Source: Virgibacillus_F necropolis_A (GTDB lineage Bacteria; Bacillota; Bacilli; Bacillales; Amphibacillaceae). Taken from it: DNA of 64,000 bases. Positions 52,076-61,894 of this stretch are shown here, one piece after another; the stretch's first letter is position 1; the number at the start of each line of letters is the position of its first letter. A program made the position numbers and the translations under genes. Below the pieces are notes generated by a model. The model had not been told where the DNA came from and ran no database searches. It was given only the letters and a program-made list of their open reading frames with translations. Location of the stretch: contig NZ_CP084992.1 of assembly GCF_044793635.1 (NCBI RefSeq), positions 186,001-250,000 on the forward strand. Reading direction: 5' to 3'.

Positions 52076-52288
52076 ATGGAAGAAGTAAAAGCATCAATGG
52101 CAGGAAGCGTATGGAAGATAACGGTAGCAGAGGGTGACAAGGTAACAGATGGTCAAGACGTCGTTATTTTGGAATCAATGAAAATGGAAATACCAATTGC
52201 GAGTGAAAGCGATGGAACAGTAAAAGAAATTAAAGTTTCAGAAGGCGATTTTGTCAATGAAGGAGATACTATTGCAGTAATTGAATAG
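52076..52288 (+). CDS. yngHB: Biotin carboxyl carrier protein (YngHB type)
   Basis: 70 aa, a free-standing biotinyl domain with the biotinylated Lys36 in LESMKMEIPI. The lipoyl-like fold is preserved (SVWKITVAEGDKVTDGQDV, GTVKEIKVSEGDFVNEGDTI). It shuttles carboxybiotin between the products of yngH and yngE. 12 bases after yngH with AAGGAGG. Confidence 0.95.
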   Translation: MEEVKASMAGSVWKITVAEGDKVTDGQDVVILESMKMEIPIASESDGTVKEIKVSEGDFVNEGDTIAVIE

Positions 52289-52336
52289 TAAGGTGCAAGC
52301 ATTTTTAAAATAAATGTAAAAGTTAGGAGGGTTGTA

Positions 52337-53236
52337 TTGAACTTTCCAAAAGGTGTATCCATAAATGAGGTTGGCCCGAGAGACGGCTTACAAAACGAAT
52401 CGGAAATGGTACCAACTGATGCAAAAATCGAATGGATTAACATGCTATCAGATTCTGGAACATCCTATATCGAGATTTCGTCGTTTGTGCATCCAGACTG
52501 GATACCACAGTTGAAGGATGCAACAGAGGTAGCAAGAAAAATTAAACGTAAACCAGGTGTTACATATGCAGCATTAGTCCCGAATAATAAGGGACTAGAG
52601 CGTGCATTAGAAGTCAACATCGATGAAGTCTGTTTATTTTTATCAGCAAGTGATACGCATAACAAAAAGAATATAAATAAAACGATTGAAGAAACGTATC
52701 CAATTTTAGAAAGTGTTTCCACTGAATCCAAAAAAGCAAATAAAGCGATTAGAGGATATGTTTCAACGGTTTTTGGTTGCCCATATGAAGGCGATATTGA
52801 TACAAATAAGGTTATAGCGGTTTGTGATAGGCTTTTCACAATGGGTGTTGATGAAATATCGATAGGTGACACAATTGGTGTAGCTGATCCAGCACAGGTT
52901 GCTAGAGTACTAGAACAATTATTACGCTATTTTCCAAAAGATAAATTGGCAATGCATTTTCACAATACAAGAGGAACTGCTCTAGCAAATGTCCTTGCAG
53001 CAATGGAATATGGAATTACTAAATTTGATAGTGCAGTTGGAGGACTTGGTGGTTGTCCATATGCCAAGGGTGCTTCAGGGAATCTAGCTACAGATGATCT
53101 TCTGTATATGCTTCATCGAATGGGGATAAAAACCGGAATTGATGAAAATAAAATCATCAATGCAGCGTTATATATAGAAAAGTATGTTAAAAATCTATCA
53201 AGTCACCAAATGAAAATTTTAAAAAGCGAGCGCTAA
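52337..53236 (+). CDS. yngG: Hydroxymethylglutaryl-CoA lyase (YngG type)
   Basis: 299 aa TIM-barrel lyase that splits HMG-CoA into acetoacetate and acetyl-CoA, the last step of leucine breakdown. NEVGPRDGLQNE carries the metal/catalytic residues, and GGLGGCPYAKGASGN the catalytic Cys. TTG start after GGAGGG. Confidence 0.94.
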   Translation: MNFPKGVSINEVGPRDGLQNESEMVPTDAKIEWINMLSDSGTSYIEISSFVHPDWIPQLKDATEVARKIKRKPGVTYAALVPNNKGLERALEVNIDEVCLFLSASDTHNKKNINKTIEETYPILESVSTESKKANKAIRGYVSTVFGCPYEGDIDTNKVIAVCDRLFTMGVDEISIGDTIGVADPAQVARVLEQLLRYFPKDKLAMHFHNTRGTALANVLAAMEYGITKFDSAVGGLGGCPYAKGASGNLATDDLLYMLHRMGIKTGIDENKIINAALYIEKYVKNLSSHQMKILKSER

Positions 53237-53251
53237 GGAAGGAGCTTACTT

Positions 53252-54034
53252 ATGTCTGAACTTATAAATTTTAATAAATTAGATGATCATATCGCCCTTC
53301 TAACGCTTAATCGTTCAGATGCCGCTAATGCGATGTCAAAAGCATTACTAGATGAGTTAAATAAATATATTGTAGAAATAGAACAGGATTCTTCTATCCG
53401 TTGCACCATTATTACAGGGGATGGCGAAAAAGCATTTTGCGCCGGTGCCGACCTTAAGGAACGGAAAGGTATGACAGAGGATCAGGTAATTCAAGCAGTT
53501 CGTTATATTGGTGCATCAGTATCGAATGTAGCAAAAATGAAGATGCCGGTAATTGCTGCCATTAATGGTGTAGCTTTTGGTGGAGGTCTAGAACTGGCGC
53601 TTGCCTGTGATATACGAATTGCAGTAAATACTACGAAACTTGGACTAACAGAAACGTCACTTGCAATTATTCCTGGTGCTGGTGGTACACAACGACTAAC
53701 GCGTTTAATCGGACTTGGGCAGGCAAAACGTCTGATTTTTACAGGTAAACCTGTTTCTACTGATGAGGCAATAAATATTGGCTTGGTTGAACAGTTAACT
53801 GATCAGGAAAATCTATTAAATGATGCGATTGAGGTTGCTAACCAAATAGCAAAAAACGGTCCAATCGCCCTAAAGCAGGCTAAGACTGCAATTGATAAAG
53901 GTATACAAGCAGATATAGAGACTGGATTATCAATTGAACATTTATGCTATAAAGAAACCATTCCAACTGATGATCGATTAGAAGGGTTAAAAGCGTTTAA
54001 AGAAAAAAGAAAGCCTATATATAAAGGTGAATAA
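53252..54034 (+). CDS. yngF: Enoyl-CoA hydratase, probable methylglutaconyl-CoA hydratase (YngF type)
   Basis: 260 aa crotonase. CoA-binding loop FCAGADLKERKGM, oxyanion-hole block INGVAFGGGLELALACD, and catalytic region LAIIPGAGGTQRLTRLIG with Glu in LTETSLAIIPG. In this operon it should hydrate 3-methylglutaconyl-CoA to HMG-CoA. GGAAGGAG precedes the start; the gene ends 16 bases before the yngE start. Confidence 0.9.
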   Translation: MSELINFNKLDDHIALLTLNRSDAANAMSKALLDELNKYIVEIEQDSSIRCTIITGDGEKAFCAGADLKERKGMTEDQVIQAVRYIGASVSNVAKMKMPVIAAINGVAFGGGLELALACDIRIAVNTTKLGLTETSLAIIPGAGGTQRLTRLIGLGQAKRLIFTGKPVSTDEAINIGLVEQLTDQENLLNDAIEVANQIAKNGPIALKQAKTAIDKGIQADIETGLSIEHLCYKETIPTDDRLEGLKAFKEKRKPIYKGE

Positions 54035-54050
54035 GAGCAGGAGGTTGCAC

Positions 54051-55580
54051 ATGTCATTTGTAGATGATTTACAAAAACGAGTGGAAAAAATCGAAAAAGG
54101 TGGTCTGGAAAAGTATCATCAAAAAAATGAAGAAAAAGGCAAATTATTTGTTCGTAAACGCTTAGAACTTTTATTTGATGAAGATATGGATGTAGAGGAC
54201 GCTTTTTTCGCTAATTGTATGGATGATTCTTTACCATCTGATGGGGTAGTAACAGGAATTGGTCGTATCAATGGTCAGGCAGTTTGTGTAATGGCCAACG
54301 ATTCTACTGTTAAAGCAGGATCTTGGGGAAAAAGAACGGTAGAAAAAATTATTCGTATTCAAGAAACAGCTATGAAATTAGAATTACCTATGTTTTATTT
54401 AGTGGATTCGGCTGGCGCTAGAATTACCGATCAAATCGAGATGTTCCCTGGAAGAAGAGGAGCAGGAAAAATATTTCATAATCAGATCAAACTTTCTGGT
54501 CGCGTACCACAGGTTTGTCTATTATTTGGTCCATCAGCCGCAGGAGGGGCATACATACCCGCATTTTGCGATATCGTAGTAATGGTTGATGGAAATGCTT
54601 CGATGTACTTAGGATCACCTCGTATGGCTGAAAAAGTTATTGGTGAAAAGGTTACGCTAGAGGAAATGGGTGGAGCTAAAATGCACACATCTGTTTCTGG
54701 ATGTGGAGATGTTTTAGCAAAGACTGAAGAAGAAGCAATCACATATGCTCGTAATTATATCGGATATTTCCCGGCGAGCTTTAAAGACAAACCAAAAGTA
54801 ATGGATAAAAAAGAAGTAAAAGAATTTGAGAAATCAATTACAGAATTAATTCCAGAAAATCAAAATGCACCATTCAATATGCATGATTTTATTAATCGTA
54901 TTATTGACGAAGATAGTTTTTGTGAAGTGAAGAAGAAATTTGCGCCAGAACTAATCACTGGTCTTGCACGAATTAATGGTAAATCTGTTGGAATAATTGC
55001 GAATCAGCCTCGAATGAAAGGTGGCGTATTATTCCCTGATTCTGCAGATAAAGCAGCAAAGTTTATTCAGCTTTGTGACGCGTTTAATATTTCATTATTG
55101 TTCCTAATGGATATCCCCGGGTTTATGATTGGAACAAAGGTTGAACGGGCAGGTATTATACGTCATGGTGCAAAAATGCTAGCATCCATGAGTGAAGCAA
55201 CTGTTCCTAAAATTTCGGTTGTGGTTAGAAAAGCATATGGGGCGGGTCTATACGCAATGGCTGGACCAGCATTTGAACCTGATTGCTGTCTTGCATTACC
55301 AACTGCTCAGATTGCAGTAATGGGACCAGAAGCAGCGGTAAATGCAGTCTATGCAAATAAAATTGCTGAATTACCTGAAGAAGATAGACCAGCATTTATT
55401 AAAGAAAAACAAGATGAGTATAAAGACAACATTGATATTTATCGTTTAGCATCTGAATTAGTTGTGGATGCAGTAATCGAACCAGATAAACTGAGAGGTG
55501 AGCTGGTTACACGATTCGATATGTACGAATCAAAAAACGTTACTTTTACTGAAAGAAAACATGGAGTATATCCAGTATAA
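54051..55580 (+). CDS. yngE: Acyl-CoA carboxylase carboxyltransferase subunit (YngE/MccB type)
   Basis: 509 aa. Carboxyltransferase with both crotonase-like halves: GRRGAGKIFHNQIKLSGRVPQVCLLFGPSAAGGAYIPAFCD and FLMDIPGFMIGTKVERAGIIRHGAKML...KAYGAGLYAMAG. Matches methylcrotonyl-CoA carboxylase beta chains. ATG 54051 follows GCAGGAGG; the frame is open to 54027, overlapping yngF. Last gene of the operon, with a terminator at 55591. Confidence 0.93.
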   Translation: MSFVDDLQKRVEKIEKGGLEKYHQKNEEKGKLFVRKRLELLFDEDMDVEDAFFANCMDDSLPSDGVVTGIGRINGQAVCVMANDSTVKAGSWGKRTVEKIIRIQETAMKLELPMFYLVDSAGARITDQIEMFPGRRGAGKIFHNQIKLSGRVPQVCLLFGPSAAGGAYIPAFCDIVVMVDGNASMYLGSPRMAEKVIGEKVTLEEMGGAKMHTSVSGCGDVLAKTEEEAITYARNYIGYFPASFKDKPKVMDKKEVKEFEKSITELIPENQNAPFNMHDFINRIIDEDSFCEVKKKFAPELITGLARINGKSVGIIANQPRMKGGVLFPDSADKAAKFIQLCDAFNISLLFLMDIPGFMIGTKVERAGIIRHGAKMLASMSEATVPKISVVVRKAYGAGLYAMAGPAFEPDCCLALPTAQIAVMGPEAAVNAVYANKIAELPEEDRPAFIKEKQDEYKDNIDIYRLASELVVDAVIEPDKLRGELVTRFDMYESKNVTFTERKHGVYPV

Positions 55581-55590
55581 TTAACGAAAT

Positions 55591-55627
55591 GAACCTTGAT
55601 AGCATATATATGTTATCAGGGTTTTCT
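55591..55627 (+). terminator. Terminator after the leucine degradation operon
   Basis: AACCTTGATAGCATA pairs with TATGTTATCAGGGTT (one G-T pair), followed by TTCTT. Confidence 0.75.
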
Positions 55628-55755
55628 TATGTTTTAATGTATAGAGTTAATTATAATTTTATTATGTAAACAAGTGATTTGAAACAACTTAATTCATATT
55701 TTATTACTTTAATGATATTCTGAATAAATGTTATAGAAAGGAAGTGGGCATACAT

Positions 55756-56220
55756 ATGGATACTCGTTTATTTCGTGATACGATGGGCAAATTCGCTACT
55801 GGCATCACGATTGTAAGCACTGATTATAAAGGCGAAATGATGGGAATGACTGTTAATGCATTTATGTCCGTATCATTGGATCCTAAACTTATTGCTATAT
55901 CAATAGATGAAAATGCAAGAATGTATAATAAATTACAAGAAACAAAACAATTTGGTCTAAGCATTTTACGCGAAGAGCAAAAAGAACTATCCATGATTTT
56001 TGCAAAACAAATGGAAAAGGATCGCGATATTCCATTTGTAATTCAGGATGGTGTACCAGTAATAGATGGTTCAATAGCGACTTTATCCTGTCAGGTTATG
56101 GACACAGCTAAAGCAGGGGATCACATGATATTTATCGCAGAAGTAACAGATATAAACTCAAATGAGGGAGACCCCATTTTATTTTATGGTGGTAACTATC
56201 GAAATATAAAACCAGAGTAA
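55756..56220 (+). CDS. Flavin reductase-like FMN-binding protein
   Basis: 154 aa, Flavin_Reduct domain: RDTMGKFATGITIVSTDYKGEMMGMTVNAFMSVSLDPKLIAISIDENARMYNKLQ...FGLSILREEQKELSMIFA. Typical of the small reductase component of two-component monooxygenases, but no oxygenase gene is next to it. ATG 55756 has AAGGAAGTG upstream; GTG 55744 is in frame. Single-gene transcript as far as can be seen. Confidence 0.88.
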   Translation: MDTRLFRDTMGKFATGITIVSTDYKGEMMGMTVNAFMSVSLDPKLIAISIDENARMYNKLQETKQFGLSILREEQKELSMIFAKQMEKDRDIPFVIQDGVPVIDGSIATLSCQVMDTAKAGDHMIFIAEVTDINSNEGDPILFYGGNYRNIKPE

Positions 56221-56290
56221 AAAAGGAATTCAGCAATTTTATATCGAATTAATAAATATGTTCCTATTGTAAAAAGGATGTGATGACTTT

Positions 56291-56764
56291 ATGAATATCA
56301 AGGATTTTATGATAGCTGATGCAATTACTGCGACTAAAACCATGTCGATAAAGGGATTATTGGAATTACTCGTTAAGAACAGAATCGGCGGCGTACCTGT
56401 AGTTGATAAAGACAATAATTTACAAGGAATGGTTAGTGATGGTGATGTCATCCGATATCTCCAACCAAAAGGAAGAACCGTTTATGACATGTATGCATTG
56501 GTTCTAGTAAGTGAAAAGGAAAATATAATGCATAAGCTGGATTACGCTATTCATCATGAAGTTGAAAAAGTAATGTCTAATAAAGATATTTTCACCGTTC
56601 ATCCTGACGATAAACTTGAAAATGCACTGGCAATATTTTCTAAACACCACTTTAAAAAGATACCTGTTGTAGATGATGATTATAAAGTAGTTGGGGTTGT
56701 AAGTAGAGGAGATGTTATTCGCTATATCTCAACAACCTTAATTTCAAAATCTGACGGAGATTAA
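56291..56764 (+). CDS. CBS domain pair protein
   Basis: 157 aa with two CBS motifs: KDFMIADAITATKTMSIKGLLELLVKNRIGGVPVVDKDNNLQGMVSDGDVIRYL and VMSNKDIFTVHPDDKLENALAIFSKHHFKKIPVVDDDYKVVGVVSRGDVIRYI. CBS pairs bind adenosyl ligands (AMP, ATP, c-di-AMP). No attached enzyme domain, so a stand-alone sensor; partner not identifiable. AAGGATGTGATG precedes the start. Confidence 0.9.
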   Translation: MNIKDFMIADAITATKTMSIKGLLELLVKNRIGGVPVVDKDNNLQGMVSDGDVIRYLQPKGRTVYDMYALVLVSEKENIMHKLDYAIHHEVEKVMSNKDIFTVHPDDKLENALAIFSKHHFKKIPVVDDDYKVVGVVSRGDVIRYISTTLISKSDGD

Positions 56765-56887
56765 ACGAAAAACTATTTGCCAATTTAAAGGTAAATAGTT
56801 TTTTGTCAGTTTTTCTAGAAAAAGCAGCACATAATCCGTATAATGGTTGTATAAAGAATTGTTTGTCTAGAAGGGAATTGTAAGACA

Positions 56888-59800
56888 TTGCCATTATTAA
56901 AAGATCAACATAAACCTATTACAAGGGATCAGCTTGTATCCCTATATACATTGTTAGTTAAACATGGTGATAGCAAACAAGCTCAAAATTTGCTTGATCT
57001 ATATGAAAAGTTGAATAAAACGGAATTAGTTATCAGCTTTGCTGGTCACTTTTCTGCTGGGAAATCATCCATCATTAACGAATTGTTAGGGAAATCACTT
57101 CTACCACAAAGTCCGATACCTACAAGTGCTAATTTAGTGAAAATATGTTCAGGTGAGGGATACGCAAGAGTTTATTTCCATCACGAAAAAGCGGTTGAAT
57201 ACAGTGAACCTTACGATATCGATTTAATTAAAGCCTATTGTCAGGATAAAGATACAATAAAGAAGATTGAAATAAGCTCGTCTGAAGCTATTTTACCTCC
57301 TAACTCGGCATTAATGGATACACCTGGGATAGACGCAGCAGATGATGCTGATCGACTTATGACAGAGGGATCACTACACCTTGTAGATGCTATGTTTTAC
57401 GTGATGGATTATAATCATGTGCAATCCGAAGTGAACCTAGAATTCTTACAGGCCATACAAGAAAAAAATATCCCTTTCTTTTTAATTATCAATCAAGTTG
57501 ATAAGCATAACGACAGTGAACTAGCGTTTTCGACATACAAGGACAAAATTAAACAAACGTTTGATCAATGGGATATATACCCGGAAGAAACCTTTTATAC
57601 ATCCCTATTAGATCAATCAATTAAACACAGTCAGCTTGATCTACTAAAAGAATTCCTCACTACCTTAGTGACAACAAAAAAAGATGATTATTATTCAATT
57701 GAACGGTCTATAACACAAATTAGTGAGGATCATAAGCGATTTGTGGAAGATCAGTACAATGAAGAAATAGAGATGATAAAAGCCGAAACTGATGATTATG
57801 AATCAAATACAGCACGAATAGAAGAAATAAATAGTATGGTTGCCCACCTGAAGGATAGGTCAACTCAATTTGATAAGGAATTTCATCAAAATATAAATAC
57901 TACCTTGAATAATGCTTATATAATGCCTGCTACATTACGTGATCAAGCATTAGCTTACTTGGAATCACAGCAATCAGATTTCAAAGTGGGATTGTTCGGT
58001 TCTAAGAAAAAAACGGAAGAAGAAAAGGCAACACGGCTTCACAATTTTCTAAAACCATTACAAGAAAATATAGAAAAATCGATTCAATGGAAGCTCCGTG
58101 ATAAAATTATTCAGCAAATGAAAAGTTATAACATTACAGATCCTGGTTTAATCCAAAAAGTTCAAGACCTTTCCATTGAATATACAAGTGTTGACCTGGA
58201 ATCCTTGATTAAGACTGGTGCAAGAGTAAACGGAGAATCTGTTTTAAATTATACAAAAGATGTAAGTAGCAATATTAAGGAGAAGTTTAAAAAAGAAACG
58301 ATTGACATAAAAGACGAAACTTTAGTCCATATAAACAAGCAAAGTTCAGAGAATATCTGTTCCTACCAGAATGAATTAACAAAATTGGAAAAAGCGGAAA
58401 ACGCCACTAATCAAATCATGGACCTAGTAGACCAACGTGATCAAAAAGTAAATAGGTTATACGATACTTTGCTAAGCTCAGATCCTTCCGATGATGATTG
58501 GAAAATAATTAATCAAAGTCTTATAGAACGGAATGATATAAGTAGGGAAAATGCACCTCAGCTAAATGAAAACACAAATGAACAGGTAGATTATATTCAA
58601 CGTAACGAACCGGATAAGGAAGAAACATCTTATACCGTTGATGACGTATTACAAGGAATTAATCAAACAATCGATGTAGTAGATACTGTTCCGGGATTTG
58701 ATCAAATTATAATGGATTTGAAAAATAAGCAGGAAAAATTAGCCGAGCGTTCCTTTACCATAACCCTGTTTGGGGCATTTAGTGCTGGAAAATCTTCCTT
58801 TGCGAATGCATTAATTGGTGAATCTGTATTACCAGTTTCACCGAATCCTACTACTGCAGCAATTAACCGAATTGCACCTGTTACAAAGGATAATAAACAC
58901 GGTACAGTAGTAGTTACAATGAAAGATGAAACAACAATTATTCAGGATACTCTCGCTCTATTAAAAAGCTTTTCGCCTAACAGTGATAGTATGGAAAGCT
59001 TGTATAAATGGCTAATAAATACAGATATTCGCTCATTAACCAAAACCCAACAACACTATTTACAAGCAATTATCAATGGTTTCGAAATAATGAAAGATTA
59101 TATTGGTGGCCAAATTCTAACAAATGTTGATGACTTCCCCGTCTACGTCACGGATGAGACAAAAGCTTGTTTTGTAGAATCGATTGATTTGTATTATGAA
59201 TGCTCTATAACGAAACAAGGTATAACACTAGTAGACACACCTGGAGCTGATTCAGTTAATGCTAGACATACAAATGTAGCATTTGACTATATCAAACATG
59301 CGGATGCGATATTATATGTAACATACTATAATCACGCACTGTCCCGTGCAGATAAAGATTTCCTTATGCAATTAGGCCGTGTAAAAGAATCCTTCGAGCT
59401 AGATAAGATGTTCTTCATCATTAATGCTGCCGACCTGGCAAAAGATGATAATGAACTTTCATTGGTGCAAAACTATGTGAACGAACAATTGTTGCAATTA
59501 GGAATACGGTTTCCTAAATTGTTTCCAATTTCAAGCCGGGCTACACTTGCAGATAAACTAGCGAAAAAGACGTTAAACGACAAAATGTATCATTTTGAGG
59601 AACAATTTTACCAGTTTATTAATCATGATTTAACAAAGCTTAGCGTTGAGTCCGCACTATGGGATATGAAACGTGCCTACAATGCTATTTCAGGTTATGT
59701 AGCATCTATTAAGATGTCAGAACAAGAAAAGATGCAACAAAGAGATAGCTTACATGACAAGAAGAAGGAAGCTTTTCGGGTGATTAACGAGTTAGATAAA

Positions 59801-60505
59801 GATTCGTACACGAAGGCAATCTCACAAAAAATAGATAAACAGCTGTTTTATGTATTAGAACGTTTATCAATTCGTTTTCACGATATGTTTAAAGAAATGT
59901 TTAATCCAACTACAATTCAGGACTCAGGAAAAGCAGGTAGAGACCAGATTGAAAAGAGTATGCAGGAACTGCTAGACTATGTTGGATATGAACTATTACA
60001 AGAACTACGTGCTGTATCATTACGAATTGAGGCTCAAATACGTGATCAAGTTAATGAAATCGGAAAAATACTAGGGGATAATGTAAATACAATCGATAAC
60101 AATTTTGCCTTACCTAATGACATTGAATTTGACCTGCCCTCGCCAGATTTTAATCAAGCATTTGTAGAGCTGAATATTTCGATATTTTCCAAAGCATTAT
60201 CTGCTTACAAAGGCACTAAATCCTTTTTTGAAAAAAATGAAAAGGAACAAATGAAAGAAGCAATTTATGCAATTCTTCACCCATATGCGGGAGAATATAT
60301 TGAGTCCAACAAAATAATAATGGATGATGGATATGTCGAACAATGGAATCAGATAATGAGGCAAACAAAAAAAGTGTATATGCAAAGTATTGAATCGTAT
60401 ATCGATGGATTACTTCGTATATTATCAGATACGGACAATCAAGAAGAACTAGCTAATAAAGAAAATAAGCTTGCATCCATTATGAAAAATTATGATAATA
60501 GGTAA
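56888..60505 (+). CDS. dynA: DynA (YpbR), double dynamin-like GTPase
   Basis: 1205 aa, two fused bacterial dynamins. P-loops GHFSAGKSS (about 53-61) and GAFSAGKSS (about 629-637), each with a DTPG switch (MDTPGIDAADD and VDTPGADSVN) and an NQVDK/NAAD-type G4 motif; long helical stalks between and after. B. subtilis DynA (about 1190 aa) fuses membranes and protects against membrane stress and phage. TTG start at 56888 with AAGGGAATTG upstream. It is 17 bases from ypcP, as in B. subtilis. Confidence 0.94.
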   Translation: MPLLKDQHKPITRDQLVSLYTLLVKHGDSKQAQNLLDLYEKLNKTELVISFAGHFSAGKSSIINELLGKSLLPQSPIPTSANLVKICSGEGYARVYFHHEKAVEYSEPYDIDLIKAYCQDKDTIKKIEISSSEAILPPNSALMDTPGIDAADDADRLMTEGSLHLVDAMFYVMDYNHVQSEVNLEFLQAIQEKNIPFFLIINQVDKHNDSELAFSTYKDKIKQTFDQWDIYPEETFYTSLLDQSIKHSQLDLLKEFLTTLVTTKKDDYYSIERSITQISEDHKRFVEDQYNEEIEMIKAETDDYESNTARIEEINSMVAHLKDRSTQFDKEFHQNINTTLNNAYIMPATLRDQALAYLESQQSDFKVGLFGSKKKTEEEKATRLHNFLKPLQENIEKSIQWKLRDKIIQQMKSYNITDPGLIQKVQDLSIEYTSVDLESLIKTGARVNGESVLNYTKDVSSNIKEKFKKETIDIKDETLVHINKQSSENICSYQNELTKLEKAENATNQIMDLVDQRDQKVNRLYDTLLSSDPSDDDWKIINQSLIERNDISRENAPQLNENTNEQVDYIQRNEPDKEETSYTVDDVLQGINQTIDVVDTVPGFDQIIMDLKNKQEKLAERSFTITLFGAFSAGKSSFANALIGESVLPVSPNPTTAAINRIAPVTKDNKHGTVVVTMKDETTIIQDTLALLKSFSPNSDSMESLYKWLINTDIRSLTKTQQHYLQAIINGFEIMKDYIGGQILTNVDDFPVYVTDETKACFVESIDLYYECSITKQGITLVDTPGADSVNARHTNVAFDYIKHADAILYVTYYNHALSRADKDFLMQLGRVKESFELDKMFFIINAADLAKDDNELSLVQNYVNEQLLQLGIRFPKLFPISSRATLADKLAKKTLNDKMYHFEEQFYQFINHDLTKLSVESALWDMKRAYNAISGYVASIKMSEQEKMQQRDSLHDKKKEAFRVINELDKDSYTKAISQKIDKQLFYVLERLSIRFHDMFKEMFNPTTIQDSGKAGRDQIEKSMQELLDYVGYELLQELRAVSLRIEAQIRDQVNEIGKILGDNVNTIDNNFALPNDIEFDLPSPDFNQAFVELNISIFSKALSAYKGTKSFFEKNEKEQMKEAIYAILHPYAGEYIESNKIIMDDGYVEQWNQIMRQTKKVYMQSIESYIDGLLRILSDTDNQEELANKENKLASIMKNYDNR

Positions 60506-60522
60506 CAAAAGGGAGGATTACG

Positions 60523-61386
60523 ATGGGTAAACCAACAATTTTACTTGTAGACGGCATGGCTTTATTATTCAGAGGTTTTTTTGCGACCTCATTTCGTGGC
60601 AATTTTATGCGTAACAGTGAAGGTATTCCTACAAATGGCATGTATCAATATTTAAAGTATATGCTGAATGCAATTGAAACGTTTAATCCAACACATGTAG
60701 TATGCTGTTGGGATATGGGCAGTAAAACGTTCCGTACTGAAATGCTGCCTGCTTACAAAGCAAATCGGTCAGAACCGCCAGAGGAATTAATTCCACAATT
60801 TGACCGTATCAAAGAAATCATGGACATCTTTACTATTCCAAATGTAGGACTCGTTAATTATGAGGCAGATGATTGCATCGGTACGCTAGCAAGAGAATAT
60901 TCCGAAGCAAATGAGGTCATGATTTTAACCGGGGATCACGATATGTTACAACTTGTAGATCCAGGAATTCAGGTTGCAATCATGAAAAAGGGACAAGGTA
61001 ATTACGACGTATTTACACATGAGAATTTCTTAGAGAAAAAAGGCATTGTGCCCAAACAAGTAATTGACATGAAAGCATTAATGGGAGATTCTGCGGATAA
61101 TTATCCTGGAGTAAAGGGAATTGGTGAAAAAACAGCACTTAAGCTTGTCCAGGAATATGAAACCATTGATAATATGCTTGAAAATATAGATCAATTACCA
61201 AAAGGTGTACAAGCCAAAATAAAAGCAAATATGGACATGTTACATCTATCAAGGGAATTAGCGGAGATAAAGTGTGATGTACCAGTCAGCTGCGCATTAG
61301 ATGAAGCGCTTTGGGATTGTGATAAAGTTTTAATAGGAGATAGACTTAAAGAATTAAACTTTACAAATTTAGCTAAATTAGTATAG
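60523..61386 (+). CDS. ypcP: YpcP, 5'-3' exonuclease (FEN family)
   Basis: 287 aa, like the 5' nuclease domain of DNA polymerase I. ILLVDGMALLFRGFF, VVCCWDMGSKTFRTEMLPAYKANR, YEADDCIGTLARE, VMILTGDHDMLQLV, and the helix-hairpin-helix ALMGDSADNYPGVKGIGEKTALKL with metal-binding acids are all there. It removes RNA primers and flaps. GGGAGG precedes the ATG. Co-transcribed with dynA. Confidence 0.95.
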   Translation: MGKPTILLVDGMALLFRGFFATSFRGNFMRNSEGIPTNGMYQYLKYMLNAIETFNPTHVVCCWDMGSKTFRTEMLPAYKANRSEPPEELIPQFDRIKEIMDIFTIPNVGLVNYEADDCIGTLAREYSEANEVMILTGDHDMLQLVDPGIQVAIMKKGQGNYDVFTHENFLEKKGIVPKQVIDMKALMGDSADNYPGVKGIGEKTALKLVQEYETIDNMLENIDQLPKGVQAKIKANMDMLHLSRELAEIKCDVPVSCALDEALWDCDKVLIGDRLKELNFTNLAKLV

Positions 61387-61462
61387 TTAGGAAGTTAAAA
61401 GATGGGGAATTAACCTCATCTTTTTCTTATGTGTAAGGAAAGTATAAAATGTGACATTGAAT

Positions 61463-61665
61463 ATTTTGGTCACTATGTAGGGCCACGTCCAGCTCCAGCG
61501 CCCAGCGACTATTGGATTTCCTTTACCTCCTTACGATAAGTCAACATCGGTTGTTAGAAGGAAGGAGGTTCGATTAAAACCGCCACTTTGCGTGGCAACA
61601 TCGAACTACCCACGTTGCGTGGGCACAATCCATACGTCGCTAAACAGGCGCTTGCGCTTTTGTTC
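61463..61665 (+). repeat. Intergenic hairpin repeat downstream of ypcP
   Basis: It shares leader ATTTTGGTCAC.ATGTAGGG, left end CCACGTCCAGCTCCAGCGCC and right end CGTCGCTAAACAGGCGCTTG with the inverted copy at 21652-21893. The ends fold on each other (AGCGAC..TTGGATT with AATCCAT.CGTCGCT). The middle differs: two small hairpins, CCAC.TTGCGTGG and CCCACGTTGCGTGGG, side by side. It occupies most of the 500-base gap between ypcP and the GGCT pseudogene. Confidence 0.85.
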
Positions 61666-61894
61666 TGGATTCTTATCATTGGCTGCTAGGTTTTGATGAA
61701 ATAAGCGTTTTATACATATAGGGGGTATGTATATTTTGGGTACCTAGAGGGGGTATAATGCATACCCCCTCTAAAATCATTTCATGAGTATGGGGGTATA
61801 TTTAAATTTAAATTATTTGGATAAAAAACCCTTTGTTTCCTGCGATTTTTCACTATAATAAGGGTAGTGATAGTAATAAACGCGGGGTGGAATA

